Shown here piece by piece: positions 1 through 13,625 of a stretch of 64,000 nt of DNA (position 1 is the stretch's first letter; every line of letters starts with the position of its first letter). This stretch comes from Aphrophora alni (lineage: Eukaryota > Arthropoda > Insecta > Hemiptera > Aphrophoridae). Location: assembly GCA_963513935.1 (NCBI GenBank), contig OY740777.1, forward strand, positions 16,107,092 to 16,171,091. The letters are read 5' to 3'. The translations under genes were made by a program, and so were the position numbers. The notes beneath the pieces are model-generated. The model did no database searches. It was not told where the DNA came from and saw only the letters and a list, made by a program, of their open reading frames with translations.

Positions 1-780
1 TAAGCGTGTTAAAATAGAATGGAGTAAATAAATTTGTGTACATAAATCTAGACTTCAATATACTAAGTTTGCAAAACTATTAGAAGACAGAAACATAAAT
101 AATTTATCTGATCGAGACTAATTTAAACTAGGCCTGCTACTTGAGGAAACAATTTTAATGATTTGCGTCTTGTTAACTTTTGTTTTTGTTTAGGCTTAAA
201 TTTGCATTTTTTTTCTTCCAAAACTGTCAAAATTGCTTGAATGGGAAGGTGGTTTTGAGTTATTAACTTCTTCTTTTAACAAAACTGGTAAGAGCCCACT
301 GTTCCAGGCCCCCACTTAAAGATTTGCCTAATGATAACCACCAAGTAAAAAAAAAGAACATGTTCAAATTTTTTAACATCAGTATCACACAATTTTTGAA
401 AACAAATTGAACTCTCCTTCCTTTTGGAACTATTTAGAAGATATTAATAATTTTTTTAATAAAATCTTCTGTGTTAACCGGAAAAGCAACAGCTCCCTAA
501 TCAGCGGTTAAATTGATTAAATGGCATGAACAACTCATTACAATTCAATTTTCAATTTCATCTTTTTAAAACGCAACTACACCACTTTTTGCGCCTATCA
601 TTACTTGAGCCTTAATGGTACTTGAGTCTTAAATGTAGTGCAGTTGTCATACATATGTAGGTAGATGTTTTATTTTTATTTACTAATAAACGATAAAAAG
701 ATAGTGAGGTTTTCATTTCAAAACGGACCTTATTTAACACATTGAAGCCTAAGCCTGAGTATAGGTCGGGCAGTCGTGCC
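1..780. other. AT-rich intron sequence, nothing recognised
   Basis: No exon-like reading frame with subunit a similarity, no repeats with clear ends. It is intron 7 of the subunit a gene. Confidence 0.5.
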
Positions 781-787
781 AGCGCTT

Positions 788-1219
788 GCCGCTGAACCCC
801 GAGTTATACTTCGGGCGGCGCTAAATAATTCTATACCATTGCGATGTCGGCACATAATCGGGTTTCGGCACTTTCGCATAGCTAAATGGTTATTTATCTT
901 TGTATGTCTTTGATTTTCGAATAGTCTTTGCTGTTGATTTGGACTAAATAAAAATATTACGAAGCTAGGCTCGCCGTCGAACCCCGCGTATACATCGGGC
1001 CGTGCTAAATAATTCTATACAATCGCGATGTCGGCATACAATCGGGTTTCGGCACTTTCGTATAGCTAATTGGTTATTTGTCTTTGATTTTCGAATAGTC
1101 TGTGCTGTTGATTTGGACTAAATAAAAATATTACGAAGCTGGGCTCGCCGCCGAACCCCGAGTATACATCGGGCCGCGTTAAGTAATTCTATACGATCGC
1201 TATGTCGGCATATAATTGG
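788..1219. repeat. Tandem repeat, about 2.4 units of 174-185 bp
   Basis: Units begin at 788, 973 and 1147 with GCCG(C/T)(T/C)GAACCCCG. Each carries ATCGGG-type GC-rich stretches, CTAAATAATTCTATAC, CGATGTCGGCA and, at its end, TTTTCGAATAGTC and GGACTAAATAAAAATATTACGAAGCT. The third unit stops where a short acidic reading frame begins, so the array may be the terminal part of a DNA transposon. Confidence 0.8.
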
Positions 1220-1223
1220 CCAA

Positions 1224-1409
1224 GGTAATGGAAATAATTCAATTAGTGACATTTTAGGAGAAAATGTGAATGAACCGATTTTTGATTCTGATTCTGAGGG
1301 CGAAATCGATGAAAATAACGATTCAGAATTTATAGTGACAACCTTACGTCTATTAGTGCTGTGTAGCTATTTTTGTTTGTGTGTGTATTTTACCCTTTTT
1401 CAAGAATAA
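1224..1409 (+). pseudogene. Short acidic open stretch, possibly a transposase N-terminus
   Basis: An open frame of about 60 codons begins right after the tandem repeat. Its first half is acidic (NEPIFDSDSEGEIDENNDSE). Acidic Ser/Asp-rich N-termini are common in piggyBac-type transposases, but no transposase core follows, so the assignment is only a suggestion. Confidence 0.25.
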
Positions 1410-1714
1410 GGAGTGTTTACTGTATGCAAAATATGTATATATATTTAAAAAGGTAATTTCTTTGGGTTTAAAATGATATATAATAAGTCATATATAATAA
1501 ATATAACAAATACCACAATTTTTTAAAAACATGTCCAAAACACCAGGCTAAATAGGAAAGCAGCATGTTAGAGAGTTAGGCTTCAAAGTGTTAAAAATAC
1601 TCCTCATATCAATTCTTTCAATTAGTAAAATGTACAATAGGCACAATTTAGAAAGTAAATTTGGAAACTTCGCTTACTACTACAAAGCTTTAAACATAAA
1701 GTGATACTACTTAC

Positions 1715-1927
1715 CCCTCCATCAGTGAGAGACTTCCTTACAGTGCCTAGATCTTTGACAGGCACCCAACATTCACTGATTAAACACTTCTTAGTTACGT
1801 CCATGTTAAACAGGTTCAGAGTGTGATAGATTGCTTTCATTTTTCTCACCATCACAGTCCAGTTATGTAACTCTTTAGCTACGGTTACGAGGACTCGTTG
1901 ACGATGATCTTTAGTTTGATTCAAAAC
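1715..1927 (-). CDS. Vha100: Subunit a coding exon 7 (residues 270-340)
   Basis: Acceptor TTTGTATAG ends at 1928 and donor GTAAGT begins at 1714; 213 bp, phase 0. It encodes [47 protein letters not shown] and ends SLTDGG. The next family block (SGSxVPxILN) is not found in the remaining 1714 bases, so the following exon lies outside the window. Confidence 0.95.
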
Positions 1928-2240
1928 CTATACAAAGTTATAGTGAATGAAGGATTAGTTTACTATTTAATATTAAAATAAAACAAAATTTCACACATAT
2001 ATGTCACAATTCGTTCATTTATAATTTTTAACATGTTTCAACGAGAATGTCGTCATCTTCTATGGAGCTACAATATATAAACTATAAGGAAGAGATATCT
2101 CACAGGTCAAGCTCAATATTGATTTAAATTACTATTAACGTTGAAACATTTTCACATGAACAAAAAACAATTAACATCAACATCAACTGTTGTACACTCT
2201 TAATCACAAAAATGATTGTAAAATATGAAGGAAAAAATCA

Positions 2241-2294
<54 letters not shown>

Positions 2295-5200
2295 CTAAAC
2301 TATGCCACAATAACAACCAGGGTTATTTGTTAACTTCAGATATTTATTTTTTACATTCTATTGCACATTATTAATAAAGCCAAGAAAATAGTTCCAAAGA
2401 CCAGCCGATAGATGCCTTACCTCTCGCCCCGCAATGTTGCCACATTGTCCCGTTGTTACAGATTGATCTATTATTTTCCCTAGTTTTCTTGATTAGTTAT
2501 TATTTATTAAACATTTTTGGAAACAATATGCTTACTGTTTATTTTGGTTTAAAATTAAACTGCAGAGTACAATAATTTATTGCAGTTTTTGCAGTAACCT
2601 AATGGCTCAATGAGAAATCTGTAGCAAATGAGTTATAAAACCAGATTTGTGAGATTCAAGGCCAACAAATTAATAAGCTACATTAAAATATGGATTCAAT
2701 ATTCATCAAGTTCCCATTATTCGTGAAAACACAATTTTTTTTTCTAGCTCTATACGTGTCCAAAAAACTCCTCAGTTTCCAAGCAATTTGTTCTTAAAAT
2801 TGGAAAAAATCAACTTTACAATTTTGAAACTTTATAAACAGGTATTTCAAAAATGATATTTTTGTCATTTTTAATTACAGTAGTATTTTTCATGTAATTA
2901 GCAAAATATTGTGTGAAATTATGAAAATTCTCATTTCTCATTACAAATTATTATTTTTTTACAAACAAAGATATTTTTTAAAAAAACTAATTTTATGTTC
3001 TAAAATTTCAATGTTTTGGCATTTTTTGATAATACGCATATTTACAGAGTAAACAGAAAAATATGACCGCAAACCATTCCTCACCTGGAGAAGTTGGAAT
3101 ATGGGTTAGGGTGGATCTTTTAGCATTCTTAAAGAATTTTTTCCTTGTTGTTTAAAGGCGAAAACCCCCAAGGTCATCATCGCTTATAAAAAAGGAAGAA
3201 AATAACATAAAATAAAGACCCTTAGCCCTTGAATACTCTAATAACATTAAGGTCGGAATAGAACAATGTTTGAACAAAGAGAGACTTGATAGAAAAGATA
3301 AAAGAGAGGAATCTAACCTAAGACCTAAAAAGGTGTAAATCCAGCAAGGTACCCTTGGGATTGCCAAGCCAGTACTCACTAAAGTGAACTCCTGAGGGTC
3401 TTTCATATAGAATATCTGCCTATACAAAATTTTCTCTGCACAACTATTATTATTTTGTTTAAACATATTTTTCCAACAAACAAAACATGTGAAAAATGAT
3501 TGCGACTTACAGTCTGTGGTGTGCTACCTCTTCTCTTAGCAATTAAACATTTTCGAATATAAACTAGTGGTGAGTGATACCATACTATCTCTGCTTCCCC
3601 TACATGTGTGGTTGGAACTTTATAATTTTAAGGTTATGTTCAGAACAGTAATTAGTTAAGCAAGAAATTGTAATTAGCTATACATTAAGATTGTTTCTTT
3701 AAGAATGTTCTAATACAACCAAATACTAATAATTCTACACAAAGAGAAAAAAAGACACAAGTTTTATAATTATAATAATTACAATTACATGTAAATTAAA
3801 ATATCGTTTATCATTGATATATAATTTAAATAAATGAACATTTGTGCTAATACTAGAAAAGAACTATCTACAAATTTATTAACTTGAACATATGTTTTTA
3901 CATTTCAATAAATTCAACTGAATTTAACAGTTTAAGTAGGTAAGAAACAGGTGAGGTGGCATTGCCAAATCAGGAATCAAGTTGGCTCCATTCAACAAAT
4001 CAACTAAAAAATGGCATGATACTCAAGTGACATAGTCATTGACTCACCTTATCATTTACTTTAACAGCAAATCACTCAACAGTGTCTTTTCATTCCATAT
4101 TTTATAATGAATCTAATCACACAAGCTAATTGCACTTGTCGGTTGCAGGAGACTTTGTTACAAAAGCAGAGATAAATTTTGTGGCAAGCAGTGGCGGCGA
4201 TAGCGGGCCCGCGAGCCTTGACCGGGATTTTTCAAAAAATTTACCGGGACCCGAACCCACGACGGGCCCTGCCACACGCCCCCCCCCCTATCATAACAAT
4301 ATTTTTATGAGTATTGTCAAGAAATTACTAAAATAAGGTAAAATGTTTTCAGACAAGATTGTGCATCGTGCATTCAAAACGGCAATAACCATTATTTTTT
4401 AGAGAGCAGTATTTATTATTTAATGTCATGATGTATGTGTATTGTTTACCGTTGGCCGATAAGTAATGCAGCTATCGCTACGTCGCGCATCGTGGTGATT
4501 CACCGGCACCGGCCGGCGAAAAGATAAACATCCGGTCCGGAAGGGGAAGATTAAAGTTTAAAAATAGCATCAGGTATCAGGTCAACAAATAAACTTTCAT
4601 ATTGGTGACTCCTTAGTTGTAGTCGAATTTCGGAATGGTGCTGTCGGTTTACTGCGTGCGTTCTAAGGGAGAGGGGGGGCCCGATGAACAAACTTGCGGG
4701 GGGGAGCCCGCCGGTTCTTATCGCCGCCACTGGTGGCAAGGAAAGCCTGGATCCCTCTTTGTGTGATTTGCCAAGTCATGAACAATTACACACATGACAT
4801 CTCATCTGTTTTTTACCTTTGATGTTTTATTTTTTATTAAAAACGTTTAACTAATAAACAATAAAAAAAATATTTAGTACAAACCAACGTCAAATCCTCC
4901 AGTCTTGCCTTCACACCCTTCACCATGTCTTGTCTTTCCTCAAAAGAACTTGGACAAGGATAGAAAGAAGCATGAAATCCAGCACAAACTTTCTTTACTC
5001 TGGACTTCAACTGTTCACCCTGGAAGAAAGCGACGAACACTGTCTTGAAGATCTCATTTCCCTGCAACAATTAAATAATTTCATCAGACAAGATGGTAAA
5101 CCACAAGAGTAAAATCATCCAGTAACACTATGGTCAGCTAATCGAAATCCCATTGACATAATTCAAACCTTTGGAATCAGAATTCACTACTAAACATAGT

Positions 5201-8200
5201 TCTCCACTATAATTGTTGCAAAAGATAATACTATAAAATTTAATGATGTTTCTCTACACTGTGGGCTAATGTTACTTGCATATGATACAGTTCATGGTCT
5301 ACTATGCATATTGATATAAACAATTAGGCCTACCAAGAAATTAGATTTTTAGTTTTTCTTGATAAGTCAGTTACCTTCTGACCTAAAGGAAAAATGCCAT
5401 TTTAGTTGTCATTAAAAGATGAAAATATTTAGTCTCTTGTCAAATTTTTTTAAAGTTAATGGTTTTCAAGATATTGCATTTAATATTTTAAACGGCAGCC
5501 ATTTTGAAAATATACATTGGTAAACTTTTAAACATATCATAAAAAAAATACATGTACCAAATCTGAACTCAATATCTTGTTTGTTTCCAAGATTAAAAAA
5601 ATGGTGAATAGAAATTCAATTCAAATGTCTTTATTCTCAACATACAAAAGATCAATAACAACCAAAAATGTATATACACTTCCAATAGTCCAAAATACCC
5701 GAAGGTCAGAGAACATATTGGATATATAGTATAAACATAATATTCATTCATAATAAATTTGTTTTACGTTATTATGGTCGGAAACTTTTTTTACGTATGT
5801 TGTATTTAGGCAATGCAGTAATGCACTAAGCCTAATGTACTTGTAAGTGTCCGGTGAGCTTCGGGTTTCCTCGGGTGAGCTCGGCGGTTGTTTCAGGCCA
5901 TTCCACTTTACTTTGTCTGTACTTGTAACTGTCAGTTCGCCATATTGTTTCATGTGTTTGTGCCTTGCATTGCTAGTTGCTCTTGTGATTTAGCATAATA
6001 ATGTGCTGTAGTTGAAAGTTGAATGTGTAGGAGTGACTTTACAGTTCATATCCTGTAGGACTAAACTAATTTTCAAGTTAAAAGTATATTGGAACAAAGT
6101 TGAACATGTTTTACAAACTGTTAAAAAGTGGCAAAAACACTGCGGGACAGAAATGAAAACACATCACTCTCAGCATCAATCAGAAACTAGAGATCATCAA
6201 ATTTTTGGAGAAAGGTGAGAGTAGAAACGTTTTAATAAACGAATATAATTTTGGTTCTTAACTATTTATGACATTAAAAAACAAAAAGATGAATTTCTCA
6301 GTTTGTAACAGCATACAAAATGGATTGTAGACCAACTTAAAGAAACCAAACCTTGAACAATTGGACAGTATACTTTACAAATGGTTTAGTGCAAAACGTG
6401 CAGAAGGAAAGCCTATGTATATTGAAAAAGTTAAGAAATTTAAAGAAGATTTGAATATCGTAGTTGGTGACTGTAATTTCTCTGAAGGTTAGCTGAGGAA
6501 CATTAAATTTCGACCTGGAATTCGCAGGCTTGATGTAACGGGAGATACAGTATCAGCAAACTATAACTTGGCAAAACAGTACATTCACGAGTTTAAAAAA
6601 ATCGCCACTGAAAATAACTTATCAGCTGATCAAATGTACAATACCAATGAAACAGGCTTACTTTGGCGTTGTTTGCCAACATCAACTTTAGCTGCAGGAA
6701 GGGGTTTATAAAAAACAAAGATAAGCTGACAGTTTTAGTGTGTGCTAATGCGTCTGGACATCACCGAATAACACCTTTTATAATTGGGAAATCAAAAAAC
6801 CATGAGGTTTTAAAAATGTATCAAATTTGCCTGTTCATTATGATGCTCAACAAAATGCCGGGATGACTGCTAATTTATTTAAAGACTGGTTTTTACATCA
6901 CTTTGTCCCACAGGTTAAGGATAATTTTAAAAACTGAAAATACCAGAAGATAGCGGTCCTTCTTTTGGAAAACTGCAAAGCTCATCCACCTATAGCCGAG
7001 TTAGTTTCTGGCAACATATTTGCAACACTTCTGCCACCTCCTTGATCCAACTCATGGATCAAGGTGTTATCCAAAACTTTAAATGTTTTTATAGGAGCTC
7101 CTTTGTTCATGGCATGTACTTTTAAACTCTGACTGTGATGTAACTGACTTTCAAAAGAAATTTAATGTCAAGGATGCTGTGTATTGAACTGTCATGGTCT
7201 CAAGTTAAGAAGTGATTTTACAAAGATGCTGGAGAAAACTTTGGAAACCAAATGCAGACTCTGAAGATAGTTCAACAACTCAAACTGTTGAAGAAGAAGA
7301 ACATATGGACATAGTAACGGAATCGCTTGATGTTGTTAAGAGTGGATCCAAAAACAATTCTTTGGAAAATATTCCCGAAGAGGAAATTGTAGAATGGGTT
7401 GATATCGATAAGAATTCACCTATTGAGGAAGACCTTACAGATGAAGCAATTGTTCAGTGTTGTCAACCTCATCCCATGAATCTTGAAGAACCTGAGTCGG
7501 ACAATGAAAAGATAGAAGAAAAGGAACAGATTAATTGGGTTGAAATGGCAGACACATTAAACAAGTTTATAGTTTTTATAAACTCACGTTATAACTGTTC
7601 AGAAATCATTGATTTGCATATTGTGAGAAATAACTTTTTTTAAAGAAAAATTATTCTAGAAAAGAAAAGGACATTAAAGATTTTTTTAAACGAGACTTGT
7701 AAATTTCCAAATTCTGTAGGACTTAACTAAACTCTTATACTGTTTACTGTATTTCAATTAAAAGTTCACTTTAGGCATTCTGTAGTTATATCAATGTATT
7801 GCTGTAGTTGTATATAGATACTGTATTTAAAATGTAGTGTACAATAAAAATAAGTTTTGTTCTATACTGTACAGTATTTTTTTGAGTTGAAATGTTTATC
7901 ATTATGTTGTTGGTAAAAGATAATGTACTGTATATGATTTCTAACATTCATGTTGCAACTTTATTTGCTATATGAATTACAATTCAGTGATCACGCACAG
8001 TACCGCCCGATAATCCGGTACAGGAAACCCAAACGTGCCGGATTATCAGATGTTATATACAAAATATGGAGAAAATGGTTAGTTGTTTTTGAGATAAAAC
8101 GACTGGAAATAGGTAGATACATACAATTCCTTGCTCGTTTAATAGAATAAGATATTACCGTATTAGGATCTTCCAAAGGTTGTTCAAGTTCTGCTTGACG

Positions 8201-11200
8201 TAAGAACACATTTCCTCTTGAAATTCTCCACAACATACGTTCAAATGCTGGCACTCTTTCCCTGGGCACCACTCCAGCCACAAACCTGTGATAAATTCAA
8301 TATAAACATTATTTACGCTCAATCAATATCTCTGTAAACAATATCAGTGTACTTGTGAAAAGGTTTTATTAAAAAATTTAAACAAATTTAATGTTAGAAA
8401 TGTAAATGGTATTCGACTCACAGACACAAATTGTTTGGTGTTTATAAATATGTTATGAAATTGATATTTGGTATGTAGATAGTTGATCTATTATGCTGAC
8501 TAGAAAAGTTAGAATTTTTTAAATTAGAGTGTGAAAGTGAATAATTTCCAATACTTGCATCTCGACAATCAAATTTTGTAAAGTCCAATTGTACCCAAGA
8601 ACTAGTTTTTTCGATTTGGGTTTTCCGAAGTTAAAAAAAACATGTAACTTGAATTTATATATACTGTATATACAAGGGTCATTTTTAAGTAAGGACCATT
8701 TGTGCACATGTTAGTTGTTTGTTTATATTATATTGTAAAACACTATATCGAGTACAAATCCCACAGATTGTGAAGTATAATTAAATTTTATAAGCAAAAA
8801 ATATTTGTCCAGCTGAAATTTCATTGAAAACTTGTAGGAGCAGTTGGAAGAAGTTGTAAAATGAGGGGAAATGTGCATAAATAGTGTAGGAAGTTTAAAA
8901 AAGGAAAAAAACCTGATATTCAGTCATGATCCAGTTGGTCAACTGTCTTAACTAATGACTTGACAAACAAAGTTGATAAAGATATTTGTGAAAACAGCCG
9001 CTTCACTATTATAGAACTGTATGAGGCTATTCCTCAAGTTTCACGATCTGTAATTTATAACATTGCTTCTGTTAAGCTCCAGGACAATTTTTTTTCCTGT
9101 TGCTTAAAGGCAAAAAACCTCTATGTCATCATTCTCTTATAAAAAAAAGGAAGACCATAAAATAAAAACAGTAATATTGTAATTGCAGTGACATTCTTAT
9201 CTTCAGAGAAATAAGGACCAAAGATTTGAGAGGTAGATTGTGATATAAAATACAGGTTGTGCAGAAGCTATCCAAACAAGTTTCCGTGGCAAGAACAACC
9301 TTTTGTGAGCATTTCGGACATTCAAGTAATTAACATCAAATTTCTCACAACTATGGATTATGTCAGACAAATTTCATTTTCAGCTTTGCGGTTCAGTAAA
9401 CAAACAAAATATGTAATACTGGAATGAGCATAACTTCCAAGAACTCCATATCAACTTCTTCACAGTGAACGTGTCAAAGTTTGGTGTGGGATGTCTATCT
9501 CTCAAATCTTTGGTCCTTATTTCTCTGAAGATAAGAATGGCACTGCAATTACAGTAAGTTCTGAACACTATGTCAATATGATACAGGGATGTTTCTTGCT
9601 AAAGCTGCGTCATCAGGATATTGACATCAATACCAGCTTATTTCAACAGGATGGAACTACAGCTCATACTGCACGCTATTTGATGAACCTGTGTTTGGCG
9701 AAGGCTGCTTTGTTTCAAGATTTGGGGATGTGGCCTCGCCTGCTTGGTCATCTGACCTAACAGATGATTTTTTTTCTCTCTGCAAATATCTAAAAAGTAG
9801 TGTTTCTCGTATTCATCTAGGTAATCTGGTTATTTTGAAGAATAGGATTGAGGAAGAAATCAGAGCAGTACCTTAGGACATGTTGTGCAAAGATACCAAT
9901 AATCTAATGATGAGGGTACAAGAATGTTACCATGTGACTGAATATTATTTAAGAGTGTTATTTTCAGGTATTAACTAAAAAATTATTGAACCATTGAAAA
10001 TGGTATATATATACAGGGGTGGTGAAAAGTCCCGGAACGGGTTAATATTTTTTTAACCGTTACAGATGGAACTATATAACTTGGTACACTGTTACTGGGC
10101 ATAAAACACTATTTTACCACAATTTCAATGAGCCGCTACCGCTTCGGGAGAACGGCATAAAAGGAGTCAGAAGAAAATCTTAAATGAGAGCGTGGGTCGA
10201 GTTGTACATCAAATTAAAGGTCTAATTTAGTAGAATACAATGCCGCAAATCCAACTTCAAAAGGTTCACTCTAAACAAAATGGCGGCGTTTTAAAGTTTA
10301 TGAAAGTTACAATGGCATTCAGTGGCTGGAACATGTTTACTCGGTACAGGTTTCAAAACAAACGCCCAGAAATCAGTGTTGAAGCTATAAAGCTATTTTT
10401 TAGAGTTCCACTTGACATTTAACCTCTAATGGGGGACGGCCCACAAGGAGTCGGAAGAAAATCTTTAACGAGAGCATAGGTTGAGTTGTACATCAAATTA
10501 AAGGTCTTTATTAGCACAGTACAATGCCACAAATCCGACTTCAAACGGACAACCGAGCCGGAAATGGCAGCCATTCAAAGATGGCATGAATTTGAAATAC
10601 TATCTTTAACACTCAACGCCATAGTAACTTTCATAAACTTTAAAACGCCGCCATTTTGTTTAGGGTGAACCTTTTGAAGTCGGATTTGCGGCATTGTATT
10701 CTACTAAATTAGACCTTTAATTTGATGTACAAATCGACCCACACTCTCATTTAAGATTTTATTCCGACTCCTTGTGGGCCGTCCCCCCGAAGTGGTAGCG
10801 GCTCATTGAAATTGTGATAAAATAGTGTTTTATGCCCAGTAACAGTGTACCAAGTTATATAGTTCCATCTGTAACGGTTAAAAAAATATTAACCCGTTCT
10901 AGGACTTTTCACCACCCCTGTATATATTTTAATACCACACGAAGGGGGACCCAAACAAAACGGTATTTTGTTTATAACTCCTTTATTTTTCTATATTTTC
11001 ACAGCAAATTTTGGTCACCTTCAAAGTAATTACCATTGACTGCAATGCACTTCTCTAATCGTTTCTTCCATTGTTTAAAACATTGTTGATATTCACTTAA
11101 TGAAATGTTCTCTATTCCATCCAGCGATTTTTGTTTCACCTCTTCCACAGTCTCAAAATGTTTACCTTTCATATCCCTTATGAGTCGGGGGGACAAAAAA

Positions 11201-13584
11201 AAAGTCGCAGAGAGCAAGATCTGGTGAATAAGGGGGGGGGGGTGAGCAATCGGTGTCATACTGTTTTTCATTAAAAACTGCTTCACAGACAGGATCGAAA
11301 CAGGCATGAAGTCGGCGCTCCCTTTGCTCGTCTGTGAGAAGATGTGGAACAAGATTTTCTGCAACTCTTCTCATGCACAAATCCTCCGATAAAATCCTCT
11401 GGATTGAACTTCAATTCAACCCAGACATCGCAACTAATTGATCAATGGTTCGCCGACAGTCTTCACGAACCAGAGAGTTGATTTTCTCAACTTTGTCGTC
11501 AGTTCTTGACGTTGAAAAGGCGCTCAGAATGTAGCTGATCTTCAGTCGACATTTCTCCATTTTTAAAATGCTGAAACCACTCGTAAACACGTTTTTTCCT
11601 TAAAGTAGCTTCCCCATAAGCTGTTTTAAGCATTACAAGAGTTTCCGCGGGCATTTTCCCCAACAGGAAACAAAATTTCACAGCCACACGTTGCACCCGG
11701 CAGTCAGCCATTTTACGTTTTCGCCGAAACGGAAAAAGGTCTTTCACAAAAAAAGTTCTCACGGACAAACTGATCCACTCACAGCGAACAAACGTCGAAC
11801 ACTGACGTGTAGCAATGTGACTCAAAACTCCCTCTCCGGCCGACCGGCCACGCCCACCCCCCTCTCCTCAACAGCCAGATTCCCGTTAATTTTGGGTCCC
11901 CCTCGTATGATTTATTTATTTTAATTTTGTCTCTGCTTCTTTGGTGTTTGAAATCTATGAGTTAACTCCATCCATCAAGTGTTCATAGGTCAAATAATTG
12001 TATATCAGAGACTTTATTCAATATATATTTCTATCCTTCCTAGTGATCACTCTGTCCTATTTTGTACATTTTGATACAAATTTTAAGTTTTACAATTTGG
12101 TGAAGATTGTTAGCTGAAATTATAAAAAGTGATGTTGGTTTTTTAACTAATATCATACTTTATAGGTCACAGTTACATCAAAATAGGTACATACAATGTT
12201 TTTTCAATGACTTGAACAATAAACCACGCAGATATACCTGATATTTTCTTGCTAAAACAATAACTATATTTTAGTACATTAAACATTATTTGTCATTATA
12301 TTTTCCTAATGTAGAAAGCAATGTTTCAGAACTTAGGCACCTAACAAATGAATTAAGAGAAACAATTGAAAGGAATGAGACTAGCAACAAGAGCAGTTAA
12401 AAATGGGAGTGAATATGTTTCACAGATTTGCAGAAGATAAGTTTGTGGAAGATGTATACGAGGTGTGTCTATTAAATAACAAAACTGTGTTTCTACCTTG
12501 TGTTTAATTTAAGTCCATTTTGTTTTATAATTTTGTAAGTGTGAGTTCAATCTTAAACTTTTATAAAGTGTAAAATGTGCAGACTTCTACTTGAATTTGT
12601 AATTTAAAATGAAATAATTATTATGGGCGGAACTAAGCTCAGGAAGGTCAAAACTGTGATGAACCAACAAAATTTAAAGTCAATATTTAGCTATACACTA
12701 TACTCGTGACAATCCTGCATTCCATACTACTCGGCCCAGACTGTGGTGTAAATAACTTTAATTTGGATCCTTTTCGTCTATAAAAAGGTTAATATACAAT
12801 ATTTTTCGATCCTTACGATATATATGCCTATATCCATAGTACATATTTTCGGCGTTGTTTTATATCCCAAGTAAACTACAGGCGCTTTGCCTTTGGAATT
12901 GCTTTATTGTGTGAATGATTGATGCAACTTTATTCAGGTCTGTATCAAGAAAATTATGTTCTAATATTTTACAGTACTTATTTATCACAAGACATCTAAA
13001 CATGATTGGTTGTTTATATTTCATTTGGTTTTTATTGGTGTTTTAATTTTGATTTATGTGTGTATTTTATAACTCTTCGTTAAATATTAGTGGCAAAAAA
13101 AAAAAAAAATGTGTTTTCCAATCTGTGATATATGGAGGGAGTACTGACAGAAAAATGGCCTATACAAAATTGTGCACAAGATTGATGCTGAAGATGTTAA
13201 CCGAAACATCTTGCTGGAGTGAATGAATACTGCAATGTTACCAAAATAAAGGTGATGAATTGTTTGATCACATTGTTATGTGAAATGATACCTGAATTTC
13301 ATATTGAGACATCACAACTGACTGACGAAGTTCAAACAAGAACATTCAGTAAAAAAGCTTATGGTTACTCTTTTCTACGGCGAAAAAAGTGCCTAGCTCG
13401 TAGAATTTTATGATCGTAAAACTACTGTGAGCAAATTCGTTTTTTACCTTGTTGTTTAAGAACAAAAAACCTTTTGAAAAACATCTTATAAAAAATTTAA
13501 AAAATAAATTAAAACCTGGAATGCTCTAATAACGTTCGGATTGGAAAAATAACAAGAGTTGGTCAAGAGAGACTGAATAGGAAA

Positions 13585-13625
<41 letters not shown>

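Noticed and set aside
4130..4739. GC-rich open stretches on both strands as exons
   Set aside because: They lie inside the hAT-like element and its inverted ends.
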